Assembly: GCF_019903425.1 (NCBI RefSeq)
Contig: NZ_JACHUZ010000013.1
Location: 500,087-564,086, forward strand
Reading direction: 5' to 3'
Source of the DNA: Vreelandella halophila
GTDB taxonomy: Bacteria > Pseudomonadota > Gammaproteobacteria > Pseudomonadales > Oleiphilaceae
DNA length: 64,000 nt
Made by a program: the position numbers and the translations under genes. Below the pieces are notes generated by a model. It did no database searches. It was not told where the DNA came from and saw nothing but the letters and a program-made list of their open reading frames with translations. Shown one piece after another: positions 7,990-14,399 of the stretch (positions are counted from its first letter, which is position 1; every line of letters starts with the position of its first letter).

Positions 7990-8061
7990 TCGGTCTCGAG
8001 TTCATCCAGCCATCGGAGCTGTGCCCGCTGTTCTGACTGAATGCCTTTGCCGTTGATTTTA

Positions 8062-8080
8062 AGGGCTTTTATGCAGCCCT
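8062..8080 (-). terminator. Hairpin between the VTT/oxidoreductase gene and ectA
   Basis: AGGGCT (8062-8067), 7-base loop, AGCCCT (8075-8080). On the minus strand it follows the oxidoreductase stop by about 67 bases and is followed by TTAAAATC. It could be a weak terminator that isolates ectA from the upstream gene. A loose promoter for ectA on the minus strand (TTTACA about 8110-8105) lies just before it; both are tentative. Confidence 0.3.
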
Positions 8081-8147
8081 GTATGGGATAATACGTAGTC
8101 TATTGTAAAGGGTGACTGGTGAAAATGGAACCAGCCAGCCTGCTGGC

Positions 8148-10295
8148 CTACCCCAGGCGCCGCCTGTGGTACCGCCCCAGCCACTGGATCACCTTCTGTG
8201 GCGCATGGGCCTTCTTCCATTCACCCGCCGCAAACTTAACGCTCTCGTTCCAGGTGGGGTAGGGGTGGATGGTGCCCAGGATCTTGTTCAGGCCGATCCC
8301 GTGCTTCATGGCCAGGATGAACTCGGTCAGCAGTTCACCGCCGTGTTCGCCGGCGACGGTGGCGCCCAGGATCCTGTCCTTGCCGCGCCATGTGATGACC
8401 TTGATAAAGCCGTGATCCTCGCTCTCGGCAATGGCGCGGTCCAGGTCGTCCAGGCCATAGGTGGTGACTTCGTAGTCGATGCCCTGTTCGCGGGCCTCGG
8501 CTTCATTGAGCCCGACCCGGCCCACCTCCGGTGAGGTGAAGGTGACCCAGGGCGTGACCGAGTAATCCACCCTAAAGCGCTTGAACTGGCCGAACAGGGC
8601 GTTCACTGCCGCGTGCCAGGCCTGGTGGGCGGCCATATGGGTGAACTGGTAGGGTCCGGCCACATCGCCGCAGGCGAAGATGTTGGGGTAGACGACACTC
8701 AGGTCCTCACTGGTGGGTACCGTGCCCTGCGGGCCGGGCTCGATGTTCAGGGCCTCCAGACCCAGACCTTCGGTATTGCCCTTGCGGCCCACGGCCACCA
8801 GGACCCGGTCAAACGGAATCCGCACTGTCCCGCCGCCATGCTCGCAGTAGACCACGCGTTCGCCGTCCTCGACCGCGAAGCGGCTGGCCTTGTGCCCGAG
8901 GCGGACGTCCACGCCTTCCTCGCGGAAGCGGTTTAGCACCAGTTCCGAGACATCGGTGTCCTCGCGAGGCAGGAGACGGTCGCCCTGTTCAATCTGCGTG
9001 ACCGTCGTACCCAGCCGCGCAAACGCCTGACTGAGCTCGGAGCCGATGGGGCCACCACCCAGAACCACCAGGCGCCCCGGCTGCTCCTCGATCTCCCAGA
9101 GGTTTTCCGAAGTCAGTGGTTCCACGTCCTCCACGCCCGGGATCGGCGGCACAAACGGCTTGCCGCCGGTAGCGATGACTACGGTCCGGGTGGTGATGCG
9201 GCGTTTGGCACCGTCCTCGTCCAACTCGATTTCCCAGGGCGTCACGAAGCGCGCGGAGCCCTGGATGCAATCAACGCCCAGGCTGGTGAACCGCTCCACG
9301 GAGTCATGGGGCTCAATGGTCCGGATCACGCTGTGGATCCGCTTCATGACGGAGGCAAAGGGCACCTTCGGCTCGCTGGCTTCCAGCCCGTAACGGTCCG
9401 CCTGGCGCATCATCTGGGCCACCTTCCCCGATCGGATCAGGGCCTTGGAGGGGACACAGCCGGTGTTGAGGCAGTCGCCGCCCATCTTCCCGCGCTCCAC
9501 CAGGGCGACCTTCGCGTTCACGGTGGCTCCGATGTAGGCAGAGACCAGCCCGGCGCTGCCGCCCCCGATCACGACCATGTTGTAGTCAAAGCGCTCGGGC
9601 TTCTCGAAATCCGCGTAGAGCCGCTTCTTCTGGATGCGACCCACCACAAACTTGGCGATAAGCGGAAAAACCCCCAGCAGCACGAAGGACAGCAGCAGTT
9701 CCGGCGAAACAATATCGCCCATGCGCTCGATCTGCGCCAGCTGGGTGCCGGCATTCACGTAGACGGCGGTTCCCGGCAGCATGGCGAGCTGGCTGACCCA
9801 GTAGAACGTCCAGGTCCGCATGCCGGTCAGCCCCAGCACGATGTTGATGACAAAGAACGGAAAGACCGGGATCAGGCGTAACGTAGCAAGGTAAAAGGCG
9901 CCGTCACGCTGGATACCGTCATCGATTCTCTTCAGGTAGTTCGCGTAGCGGGCCTTGAGGGTGTCACGGAAAAGAAAGCGGGCCACCAGGAAGGCCAGTG
10001 TGGCGCCGATGGTGGAGGCGAAAGAGATCACCAGAAGCCCCCAGCCGAAGCCGAACAGGGCGCCGCCGGCAAGCGTCATGACAGCGGCGCCCGGGAGAGA
10101 CAGCGCCGTGACGACCACATAGACGACGAACAACAGTGCCAGGCTGAGCAACAGATTGGCTTCAATCAACTCTCTGAGTTGCTCCTGTTGCGCCTTGAGG
10201 ACCGACAGTTCAAGGAAACGGCCCAGGTCAAACAGGAAGAAAGCCCCCACCAACAGCGCGATGACGCCTAGAACGATCTTTTTACTGTTGCTCAT
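8148..10295 (-). CDS. VTT membrane domain fused to a MerA-like flavoprotein disulfide oxidoreductase
   Basis: A 715-residue fusion. Residues 1-225 form a TVP38/TMEM64 (VTT/DedA-like) membrane domain with about six helices and the LSLPGAAVMTLAGGALFG and PVFPFFVINIVLGLTG motifs. Residues 236-715 form a class I pyridine-nucleotide disulfide oxidoreductase: FAD site VVIGGGSAGL, redox-active GGDCLNTGCVPSKAL (C275, C280), NAD(P) site VVLGGGPIGSELS, and IHPYPTWNE with the catalytic His-Pro. It lacks the HMA domain and C-terminal Cys pair of true MerA, so mercury reduction is not supported. I start at ATG 10295 (AAGGA upstream); the longer open frame to 10463 has no membrane or RBS features. Substrate unknown. 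Confidence 0.9.
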   Translation of the reverse strand: MSNSKKIVLGVIALLVGAFFLFDLGRFLELSVLKAQQEQLRELIEANLLLSLALLFVVYVVVTALSLPGAAVMTLAGGALFGFGWGLLVISFASTIGATLAFLVARFLFRDTLKARYANYLKRIDDGIQRDGAFYLATLRLIPVFPFFVINIVLGLTGMRTWTFYWVSQLAMLPGTAVYVNAGTQLAQIERMGDIVSPELLLSFVLLGVFPLIAKFVVGRIQKKRLYADFEKPERFDYNMVVIGGGSAGLVSAYIGATVNAKVALVERGKMGGDCLNTGCVPSKALIRSGKVAQMMRQADRYGLEASEPKVPFASVMKRIHSVIRTIEPHDSVERFTSLGVDCIQGSARFVTPWEIELDEDGAKRRITTRTVVIATGGKPFVPPIPGVEDVEPLTSENLWEIEEQPGRLVVLGGGPIGSELSQAFARLGTTVTQIEQGDRLLPREDTDVSELVLNRFREEGVDVRLGHKASRFAVEDGERVVYCEHGGGTVRIPFDRVLVAVGRKGNTEGLGLEALNIEPGPQGTVPTSEDLSVVYPNIFACGDVAGPYQFTHMAAHQAWHAAVNALFGQFKRFRVDYSVTPWVTFTSPEVGRVGLNEAEAREQGIDYEVTTYGLDDLDRAIAESEDHGFIKVITWRGKDRILGATVAGEHGGELLTEFILAMKHGIGLNKILGTIHPYPTWNESVKFAAGEWKKAHAPQKVIQWLGRYHRRRLG

Positions 10296-10335
10296 TCCGG
10301 AATCCTTCTGGTTGTGAATGGCTCGCTGCCGTAAA

Positions 10336-10361
10336 GACGTCACCGGGTGGCTTACGTTACA
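10336..10361 (-). promoter_or_regulatory. Candidate ECF-type promoter of the VTT/oxidoreductase gene
   Basis: On the minus strand TGTAAC (10361-10356), 15 bases, ACGTC (10340-10336), ending 40 bases before the ATG at 10295. Spacing and cores match the other three copies. It is divergent from the copy at 10416-10441. Confidence 0.55.
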
Positions 10362-10415
10362 GCGACTGCCCCGGTTTGGACACCCGATGGCAGGACAGGA
10401 CTGGCCTGCCCCCCA

Positions 10416-10441
10416 TGTAACACCCATTCCCTCTCTGTGTC
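10416..10441 (+). promoter_or_regulatory. Candidate ECF-type promoter of the 10484 membrane protein gene
   Basis: TGTAAC (10416-10421), 15 bases, GTGTC (10437-10441), ending 42 bases before ATG 10484. Shares TGTAACnCCC and GTGTCC with the copy at 13893-13918, and the exact spacing with all copies. Confidence 0.55.
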
Positions 10442-10483
10442 CGGACCAGTGATTACCAACCAATAAACACCAGGAGGTGCGTC

Positions 10484-10942
10484 ATGGCGACCGTCACAAG
10501 TGCAATCCAGTCAGCGGGCATTTCATGGCCTCGCACATTGGGGATCGGGCTTATCGCGGCCATCATCCCATCGCTGTTCATGGTGCCCATGTTCAATCTG
10601 GGCCTTTCACCCATGCCAGCGCCGCCCAGTCTGAAGTTTGCCGAGATGGTATTCGGCACAAGCCTTCCGATGCCGGTTGGTTTGCTTTTCCATCTCGCTT
10701 ACGTGATTGCCTGGACCCTCGTCTATGCGATCTTCCTCAATCCGGGGTCCCTGAAGTCGGCCCTGGCTCTTGCGGGCGTTCTATGGCTGGGGGTTCTGCT
10801 CGTTTTCTTCCCGTTGTTCGGCTGGGGGATTGCGGGTATGGCGATCAGCATGAAACTGATCCCTGCTTCGTTCGTTCCCCATCTGCTGTTCGGTCTCGCG
10901 CTCTGGGGCGGCAGCCGCCTGTTGGCACCGCTCCGGAACTGA
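10484..10942 (+). CDS. Small integral membrane protein, function unknown
   Basis: A 152-residue protein with four clear hydrophobic helices, roughly residues 17-40, 60-85, 90-110 and 125-147. The ATG is well placed after AGGAGG (10472-10477). I do not recognise the family; it has a general resemblance to four-helix membrane proteins of the DUF6789/YagU kind, but I would not assign it. It is divergent from the VTT/oxidoreductase gene and both have the same promoter-like motif, which suggests co-regulation. Confidence 0.8.
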   Translation: MATVTSAIQSAGISWPRTLGIGLIAAIIPSLFMVPMFNLGLSPMPAPPSLKFAEMVFGTSLPMPVGLLFHLAYVIAWTLVYAIFLNPGSLKSALALAGVLWLGVLLVFFPLFGWGIAGMAISMKLIPASFVPHLLFGLALWGGSRLLAPLRN

Positions 10943-10983
10943 CCGGCAGAAGTGATGACACCCGCCCCCGATCGTAAAGGTCG

Positions 10984-11625
10984 CTAATGCGTCCTGGTGC
11001 CATGGCTATTGGCACCAGGACTGACAGTCGGGTCGAGTAGACTGATCATGTCTTCGGCCAGCAGTGTGACCGCCTGTACCGGCACTCGGCGTTGCGCAAA
11101 CGTGCGCAGACCAATGATCTGCGCCTGCCATAGCCGGGCCAGCCGAGCACAGTCGGTGTTGGGCGGCAACTCACCCTTTTCGCGGGCCTGATCCAGCGTT
11201 GCGGTAAGGTCCTGCTCAACCCGGTCAAACAAGTGATTCACAGTGTCAGTCAGCCCCGGCGTGTCGACTGTGACTTCCAGCAACGTCTTCACCATCATGC
11301 AGGCGGGAACGGGTGCAGACCCTTTCCCGATCTCACCCGTCGCCTCGGCGGCGAGTCGCCGGAGGTAGGCCCGCATACCTTCCAACACCGTTCCATGCGA
11401 CTCCAGCTCCTGCTTCAGGCCCTCCTGGAGCTGCTCGTAGTAGAACATTAAGGCCGCATGGAACAGGTCTTCCTTGCTGCCAAACGCGGCATAGATGCTG
11501 CCGGGGCGCATATCGAGCACCGCCTCCAGCTGCTTGAGTGAGCAGGCGTGATAGCCCCGCTCCCAGAAAAGATGGGCAGCACGCCTGACGGTGTCTTGAT
11601 GATCGTGTCGAGCGCTTCTTGGCAT
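10984..11625 (-). CDS. TetR-family repressor, divergent from the AhpD-like gene
   Basis: About 213 residues. An N-terminal TetR helix-turn-helix (TVRRAAHLFWERGYHACSLKQLEAVLDMRPGSIYAAFGSKEDLF) is followed by a ligand-binding domain with one cysteine in PACMMVKTLLEV, as in AcuR/NemR-like regulators. I choose ATG 11625; a GTG at 11652 would extend it by nine residues but lies inside operator 1, and neither start has a clear RBS. It faces the AhpD-like gene across three operator-like palindromes, and a TATAAT box for its own transcription (11661-11656, minus strand) lies between two of them. Autorepression and control of the AhpD-like gene are inferred. Confidence 0.88.
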   Translation of the reverse strand: MPRSARHDHQDTVRRAAHLFWERGYHACSLKQLEAVLDMRPGSIYAAFGSKEDLFHAALMFYYEQLQEGLKQELESHGTVLEGMRAYLRRLAAEATGEIGKGSAPVPACMMVKTLLEVTVDTPGLTDTVNHLFDRVEQDLTATLDQAREKGELPPNTDCARLARLWQAQIIGLRTFAQRRVPVQAVTLLAEDMISLLDPTVSPGANSHGTRTH

Positions 11626-11640
11626 GGTGTACTGCAATTG

Positions 11641-11656
11641 TTGAGTATTCACTCAA
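11641..11656. promoter_or_regulatory. TetR operator 1 (TTGAGT-N4-ACTCAA)
   Basis: A perfect 6-4-6 palindrome just upstream of the TetR start codon. The repressor's own -10-like TATAAT (minus strand, 11661-11656) abuts it. Confidence 0.75.
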
Positions 11657-11663
11657 TTATAGC

Positions 11664-11679
11664 TTGAGTGAATACTCAA
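11664..11679. promoter_or_regulatory. TetR operator 2 (TTGAGT-N4-ACTCAA)
   Basis: A perfect palindrome whose centre is 23 bases from that of operator 1. The two together form a larger inverted repeat around the TATAAT box. Confidence 0.75.
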
Positions 11680-11702
11680 ATACAGTTATCTTGACCTGGT
11701 TA

Positions 11703-11718
11703 TTGAGTGATTGCTCAA
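11703..11718. promoter_or_regulatory. TetR operator 3 (TTGAGT-N4-GCTCAA)
   Basis: Same palindrome with one arm mismatch, centred 39 bases from operator 2. A TTGACC -35 candidate at 11691-11696 for the AhpD-like gene places the expected -10 over the right half of this site, so binding would block transcription. Confidence 0.65.
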
Positions 11719-11765
11719 AAACCAACTGATTCCGTTCACATTAAATACAAAGCGCAGGAGGCCAT

Positions 11766-12317
11766 ATGACCACATTCCAGCTACACAACGTTGACAGCGC
11801 ACCACAGGATTCCAAGCCGATCCTTGAGAACTCCCAGAAGTCCATGGGCATGATCCCGAACCTGCATGCCGTGCTCGCGGAAGCCCCGCAGACCCTGAAG
11901 GCCTACGGCACCCTGCACGAATTGTTCACAAATACCAGCCTCAATAACGACGAGATCACCGTGGTATGGCAGACCATCAACGTGGAGCACGAATGCACCT
12001 ACTGTGTTCCGGCGCATACCGCCATCGCCAAACAGATGGGCGTATCCGAGGAGATCTCACAGGCGCTGCGTAACGAAACTCCTCTGCCGGATGACAAGCT
12101 TGAAGCACTGCGAACCTTCACGAAGCAAGTCATCGCCAAACGCGGTAATGTGGAGAAGGCGGATCTGGATGCTTTCTTCAATGCCGGCTATGGCCAGCAG
12201 CAGGTCCTTGAAGTGATCCTGGGGCTCGCCCAGAAGACCATCAGCAACTACGTGAACCACATTGCGGAAACACCGCTGGATGATCCCTTCCAGCCACTCG
12301 CGTGGCAGCGCACCTGA
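11766..12317 (+). CDS. AhpD-like protein (carboxymuconolactone decarboxylase family)
   Basis: A 183-residue CMD-fold protein. The AhpD-type redox motif ECTYCVPAH gives C77, C80 and H84 (C-x2-C-x3-H), as in alkylhydroperoxidases that recycle peroxiredoxins or act on small peroxides. Start ATG 11766 follows AGGAGG (11757-11762). It is divergent from the TetR gene and 106 bases upstream of the ECF sigma gene. A second CMD domain with the same motif is in the anti-sigma fusion downstream, so two related thiol proteins surround the sigma factor. Substrate not visible. Confidence 0.9.
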   Translation: MTTFQLHNVDSAPQDSKPILENSQKSMGMIPNLHAVLAEAPQTLKAYGTLHELFTNTSLNNDEITVVWQTINVEHECTYCVPAHTAIAKQMGVSEEISQALRNETPLPDDKLEALRTFTKQVIAKRGNVEKADLDAFFNAGYGQQQVLEVILGLAQKTISNYVNHIAETPLDDPFQPLAWQRT

Positions 12318-12370
12318 TCAGTACCGGCATGAGGGCCTGCTGTTGGCGTATCAGCAGCCCCGACGAATAC

Positions 12371-12396
12371 CGAAACGGGGGCAATGAAGCCACGTG
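12371..12396 (+). promoter_or_regulatory. Degenerate ECF-type promoter before the ECF gene
   Basis: CGAAAC (12371-12376), 15 bases, ACGTG (12392-12396), 28 bases before ATG 12424. It keeps the AAC core and the spacing of the TGTAAC-N15-nnGTC motif but loses the final C. Weak evidence for autoregulation. Confidence 0.25.
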
Positions 12397-12423
12397 TGAC
12401 TCCGGAACGTACCGCAGACCGTA

Positions 12424-13050
12424 ATGGATGCAGACATGGTGCAGACAACGACGGACGAACAGGGACTGATTGAGCGCCTTCGACAGCGTGACACCGAAGC
12501 CTACCACGCGGCCGTCCAGCGGTTTTCGGGTTCCATGCTGGCAACTGCACGGAGCATGCTCGACCCCGCCACGGCCGAGGACGTGGTTCAGGAGACATGG
12601 GTGACCGTGGTGGATGCTATTGACGGGTTCGAGGGCCGCTCCGCCCTGAAGACCTGGCTCTGCACCATTACCGCCAACCGTGCCCGCAACCGGCTCCGCC
12701 GTAGCAAACGAGAGACACTGACGGACTTCCAGGCACCGCTGGATCCCGCACTGGAATCCCGCTTCAATGAGGGTGGCAGCTGGATTCAGCCAACCCGGCC
12801 ATGGGGCTCCGAATCCGCCGATGACCTGCTCTCCAACGAAGCGCTCAAGGCGTGCCTGGAGAAACATTTCGAGGCACTGCCCGAGACCCAGCGCGCGGTA
12901 CTGATGATGCGCGACATCCAGCAGATGGAATCCGATGAGGTCTGTCGCATTCTGGGATTATCCGGATCCAATTTACGGGTTACTCTGCACCGGGCACGGC
13001 AGAAACTGTTCACCATGATCGAGGGCTTCCGGGAGACAGGCGAATGCTAA
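12424..13050 (+). CDS. ECF-type RNA polymerase sigma factor
   Basis: A 208-residue ECF sigma factor. Region 2 (about residues 30-97) contains ATAEDVVQETWVTVVDAIDGFEG and ALKTWLCTITANRARNRLRR. Region 4 (about 140-198) reads ALPETQRAVLMMRDIQQMESDEVCRILGLSGSNLRVTLHRARQKL. There is no region 3 and no C-terminal SnoaL domain, so it is not an ECF41-type factor. A second ATG at 12436 is possible. Its stop overlaps the start of the CMD-fused anti-sigma gene by 7 bases, the usual pairing of an ECF factor with its inhibitor. Confidence 0.94.
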   Translation: MDADMVQTTTDEQGLIERLRQRDTEAYHAAVQRFSGSMLATARSMLDPATAEDVVQETWVTVVDAIDGFEGRSALKTWLCTITANRARNRLRRSKRETLTDFQAPLDPALESRFNEGGSWIQPTRPWGSESADDLLSNEALKACLEKHFEALPETQRAVLMMRDIQQMESDEVCRILGLSGSNLRVTLHRARQKLFTMIEGFRETGEC

Positions 13051-13886
13051 AATGCCATGAGATCACCGCCATGGCCAGCGACTGGCTGGATGGCCAGCTG
13101 ACCTTCGGAGAGCGTCTCCGGGTGCAGACGCACCTCTGGATGTGCCGGCACTGCCGGCATTTCGTCGATGGTCTTGCCACCACGCGCGATCTGGCAAGCC
13201 ATCACATAGCGGGTGAAGCCGGTTACTCGATGGATTTTGAACAACGCCTGCAACAGCGGCTCAGCGAACGCCTGGCCAGCGAGTCAGACGAGCCTGGGGC
13301 CGCCCCGTCAACGGCACAAGCCGACTCCAGTGCCTGCAACGACGCTGTCTTCCTTCCGCTCGAGGGCGAGGAAGATGCACGGGTTCAGGCGGTGTTCGCG
13401 GAAATCCGCGAACGCGAAGGCTATGTCCCCAACCTGTTCCGCAGCTATGCCCACAACCCGGAACAGCTGGAACAGGTCTGGGGGCGCGTCCGCACCCTGA
13501 TGTTCGGAGGCCAGCTCTCGGCCAGGCTCAAGAATGCCATTGCACTTATGGTGTCCCATGACAACGGATGCGACTACTGCGTGGTTCACCACCGCCGTTT
13601 CCTGCGTCACCTGGGCGTGAGTACCAGCGAGGTAAAACAGTTCCTGGCCACTGCGGAAGCGACCTTTCTGACCCACTGCGAGCAGGCGCTTCTAAGGCTG
13701 ACCCGGGAAGCCAACCGCAATCCCCATCACGTTCCCCCGGAGCTTCTGGAAGAGGCACGCCAGGCCGGAGCCAGTGACAGCGACATCATCGAGGCCATGA
13801 GCACCATGGAGCTCTACTCCGGGATCAACCGCATGCTGGACACCCTCCATATTCCTCTGGAGCCGGGCATCGCAGCCGAGTCCTGA
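13044..13886 (+). CDS. Zinc-finger anti-sigma factor fused to a CMD/AhpD-like redox domain
   Basis: A 280-residue two-domain protein. Residues 1-50 form a ZAS (zf-HC2) anti-sigma domain: MLKCHEITAMASDWLDGQL, then H30-x3-C34-x2-C37 in THLWMCRHCRHF. After a variable linker (50-100), residues 105-275 form a CMD domain with NGCDYCVVHHRRF (C176, C179, H183), the AhpD redox motif. There is no membrane helix, so it should be cytoplasmic. The gene overlaps the ECF gene by 7 bases. By analogy with redox-sensing ZAS proteins it probably binds and inhibits the upstream sigma factor, with the CMD part sensing or processing a peroxide-like signal; that mechanism is inferred. Confidence 0.9.
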   Translation: MLKCHEITAMASDWLDGQLTFGERLRVQTHLWMCRHCRHFVDGLATTRDLASHHIAGEAGYSMDFEQRLQQRLSERLASESDEPGAAPSTAQADSSACNDAVFLPLEGEEDARVQAVFAEIREREGYVPNLFRSYAHNPEQLEQVWGRVRTLMFGGQLSARLKNAIALMVSHDNGCDYCVVHHRRFLRHLGVSTSEVKQFLATAEATFLTHCEQALLRLTREANRNPHHVPPELLEEARQAGASDSDIIEAMSTMELYSGINRMLDTLHIPLEPGIAAES

Positions 13887-13892
13887 GCTGGG

Positions 13893-13918
13893 TGTAACGC
13901 CCCGCTTTCCGAGGTGTC
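13893..13918 (+). promoter_or_regulatory. Candidate ECF-type promoter of the second zinc-finger gene
   Basis: TGTAAC (13893-13898), 15 bases, GTGTC (13914-13918), ending 43 bases before ATG 13962. It lies just after the stop of the fused anti-sigma gene and would let the short zinc-finger gene be expressed independently. Confidence 0.55.
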
Positions 13919-13961
13919 CTCCCATGTAAGGATTCCATTTTCGGGAGCACCCGGGGCGCCC

Positions 13962-14207
13962 ATGCTCAGATGCCGTGATATTACCCTGCTGGCCAGTGAC
14001 TACCTCGATGGCCGCCTGCGCTGGCAAAAGCGCCTGTCCCTTCTGGTGCACCTGCTCATGTGCCCGCACTGTCGGCGCTTCGTCACCCAGTTCAAGGCCG
14101 TCGTCCGGGTAATCCGCGGGTTCGAGCCCCCACCAACGGATTCCGACACGCTCAACCGATTCGAGAGCGCGATCAACAAAACCATCAAACACGATTCCAC
14201 GAAATAA
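13962..14207 (+). CDS. Short zinc-finger (ZAS-like) anti-sigma protein
   Basis: An 81-residue protein that aligns without gaps to the first 45 residues of the upstream fusion: MLRCRDITLLASDYLDGRL and H30-x3-C34-x2-C37 in VHLLMCPHCRRF. After the finger there is only a short tail, with no CMD domain. The ATG at 13962 is preferred over an in-frame start at 13914 that falls within the promoter-like motif. It is probably a second inhibitor or a decoy for the same ECF sigma factor. A hydrophobic reading frame continues from its 3' end in a different frame. Confidence 0.8.
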   Translation: MLRCRDITLLASDYLDGRLRWQKRLSLLVHLLMCPHCRRFVTQFKAVVRVIRGFEPPPTDSDTLNRFESAINKTIKHDSTK

Positions 14208-14232
14208 CCTCCTGTTCTTCGGGGCCTGGCCG

Positions 14233-14319
14233 ATGCTGGCCGCCTGCTTTGCGCTTTATTTGCTCAGGGATCGGGACACGCTGCTGAGTGTGGATGCAGC
14301 GCGGAACGGCGGGCACTGA
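14233..14319 (+). CDS. Possible small membrane peptide overlapping the end of the zinc-finger transcript
   Basis: From ATG 14233 the frame encodes 28 residues starting MLAACFALYLLRDRDTLL and ending at TGA 14317-14319. The frame stays open upstream across the zinc-finger stop and there reads NNLLFFGAWP, so the full hydrophobic run is about 19 residues, enough for one membrane helix. It could be a separate small gene with a non-ATG start, a frameshifted extension of the zinc-finger protein (membrane-tethered anti-sigma factors are common), or chance. No clear RBS at the ATG. Confidence 0.35.
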   Translation: MLAACFALYLLRDRDTLLSVDAARNGGH

Positions 14320-14399
14320 GAGTACATCCGTTCCCAAAAGCCAGTCGCGCGACTGAAATTAAGGCACTATCCTGATCCCTGAAACAGTCAACTGAGAGG

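Noticed and set aside
8148-10295. Calling the gene mercuric reductase (merA)
   Set aside because: There is no HMA domain and no C-terminal Cys pair, and no mer regulator or transporter nearby.
10296-10463. Longer start for the VTT/oxidoreductase gene
   Set aside because: The extra 56 residues contain no membrane features and would cover the candidate ECF promoter; ATG 10295 has an RBS and a typical N terminus.
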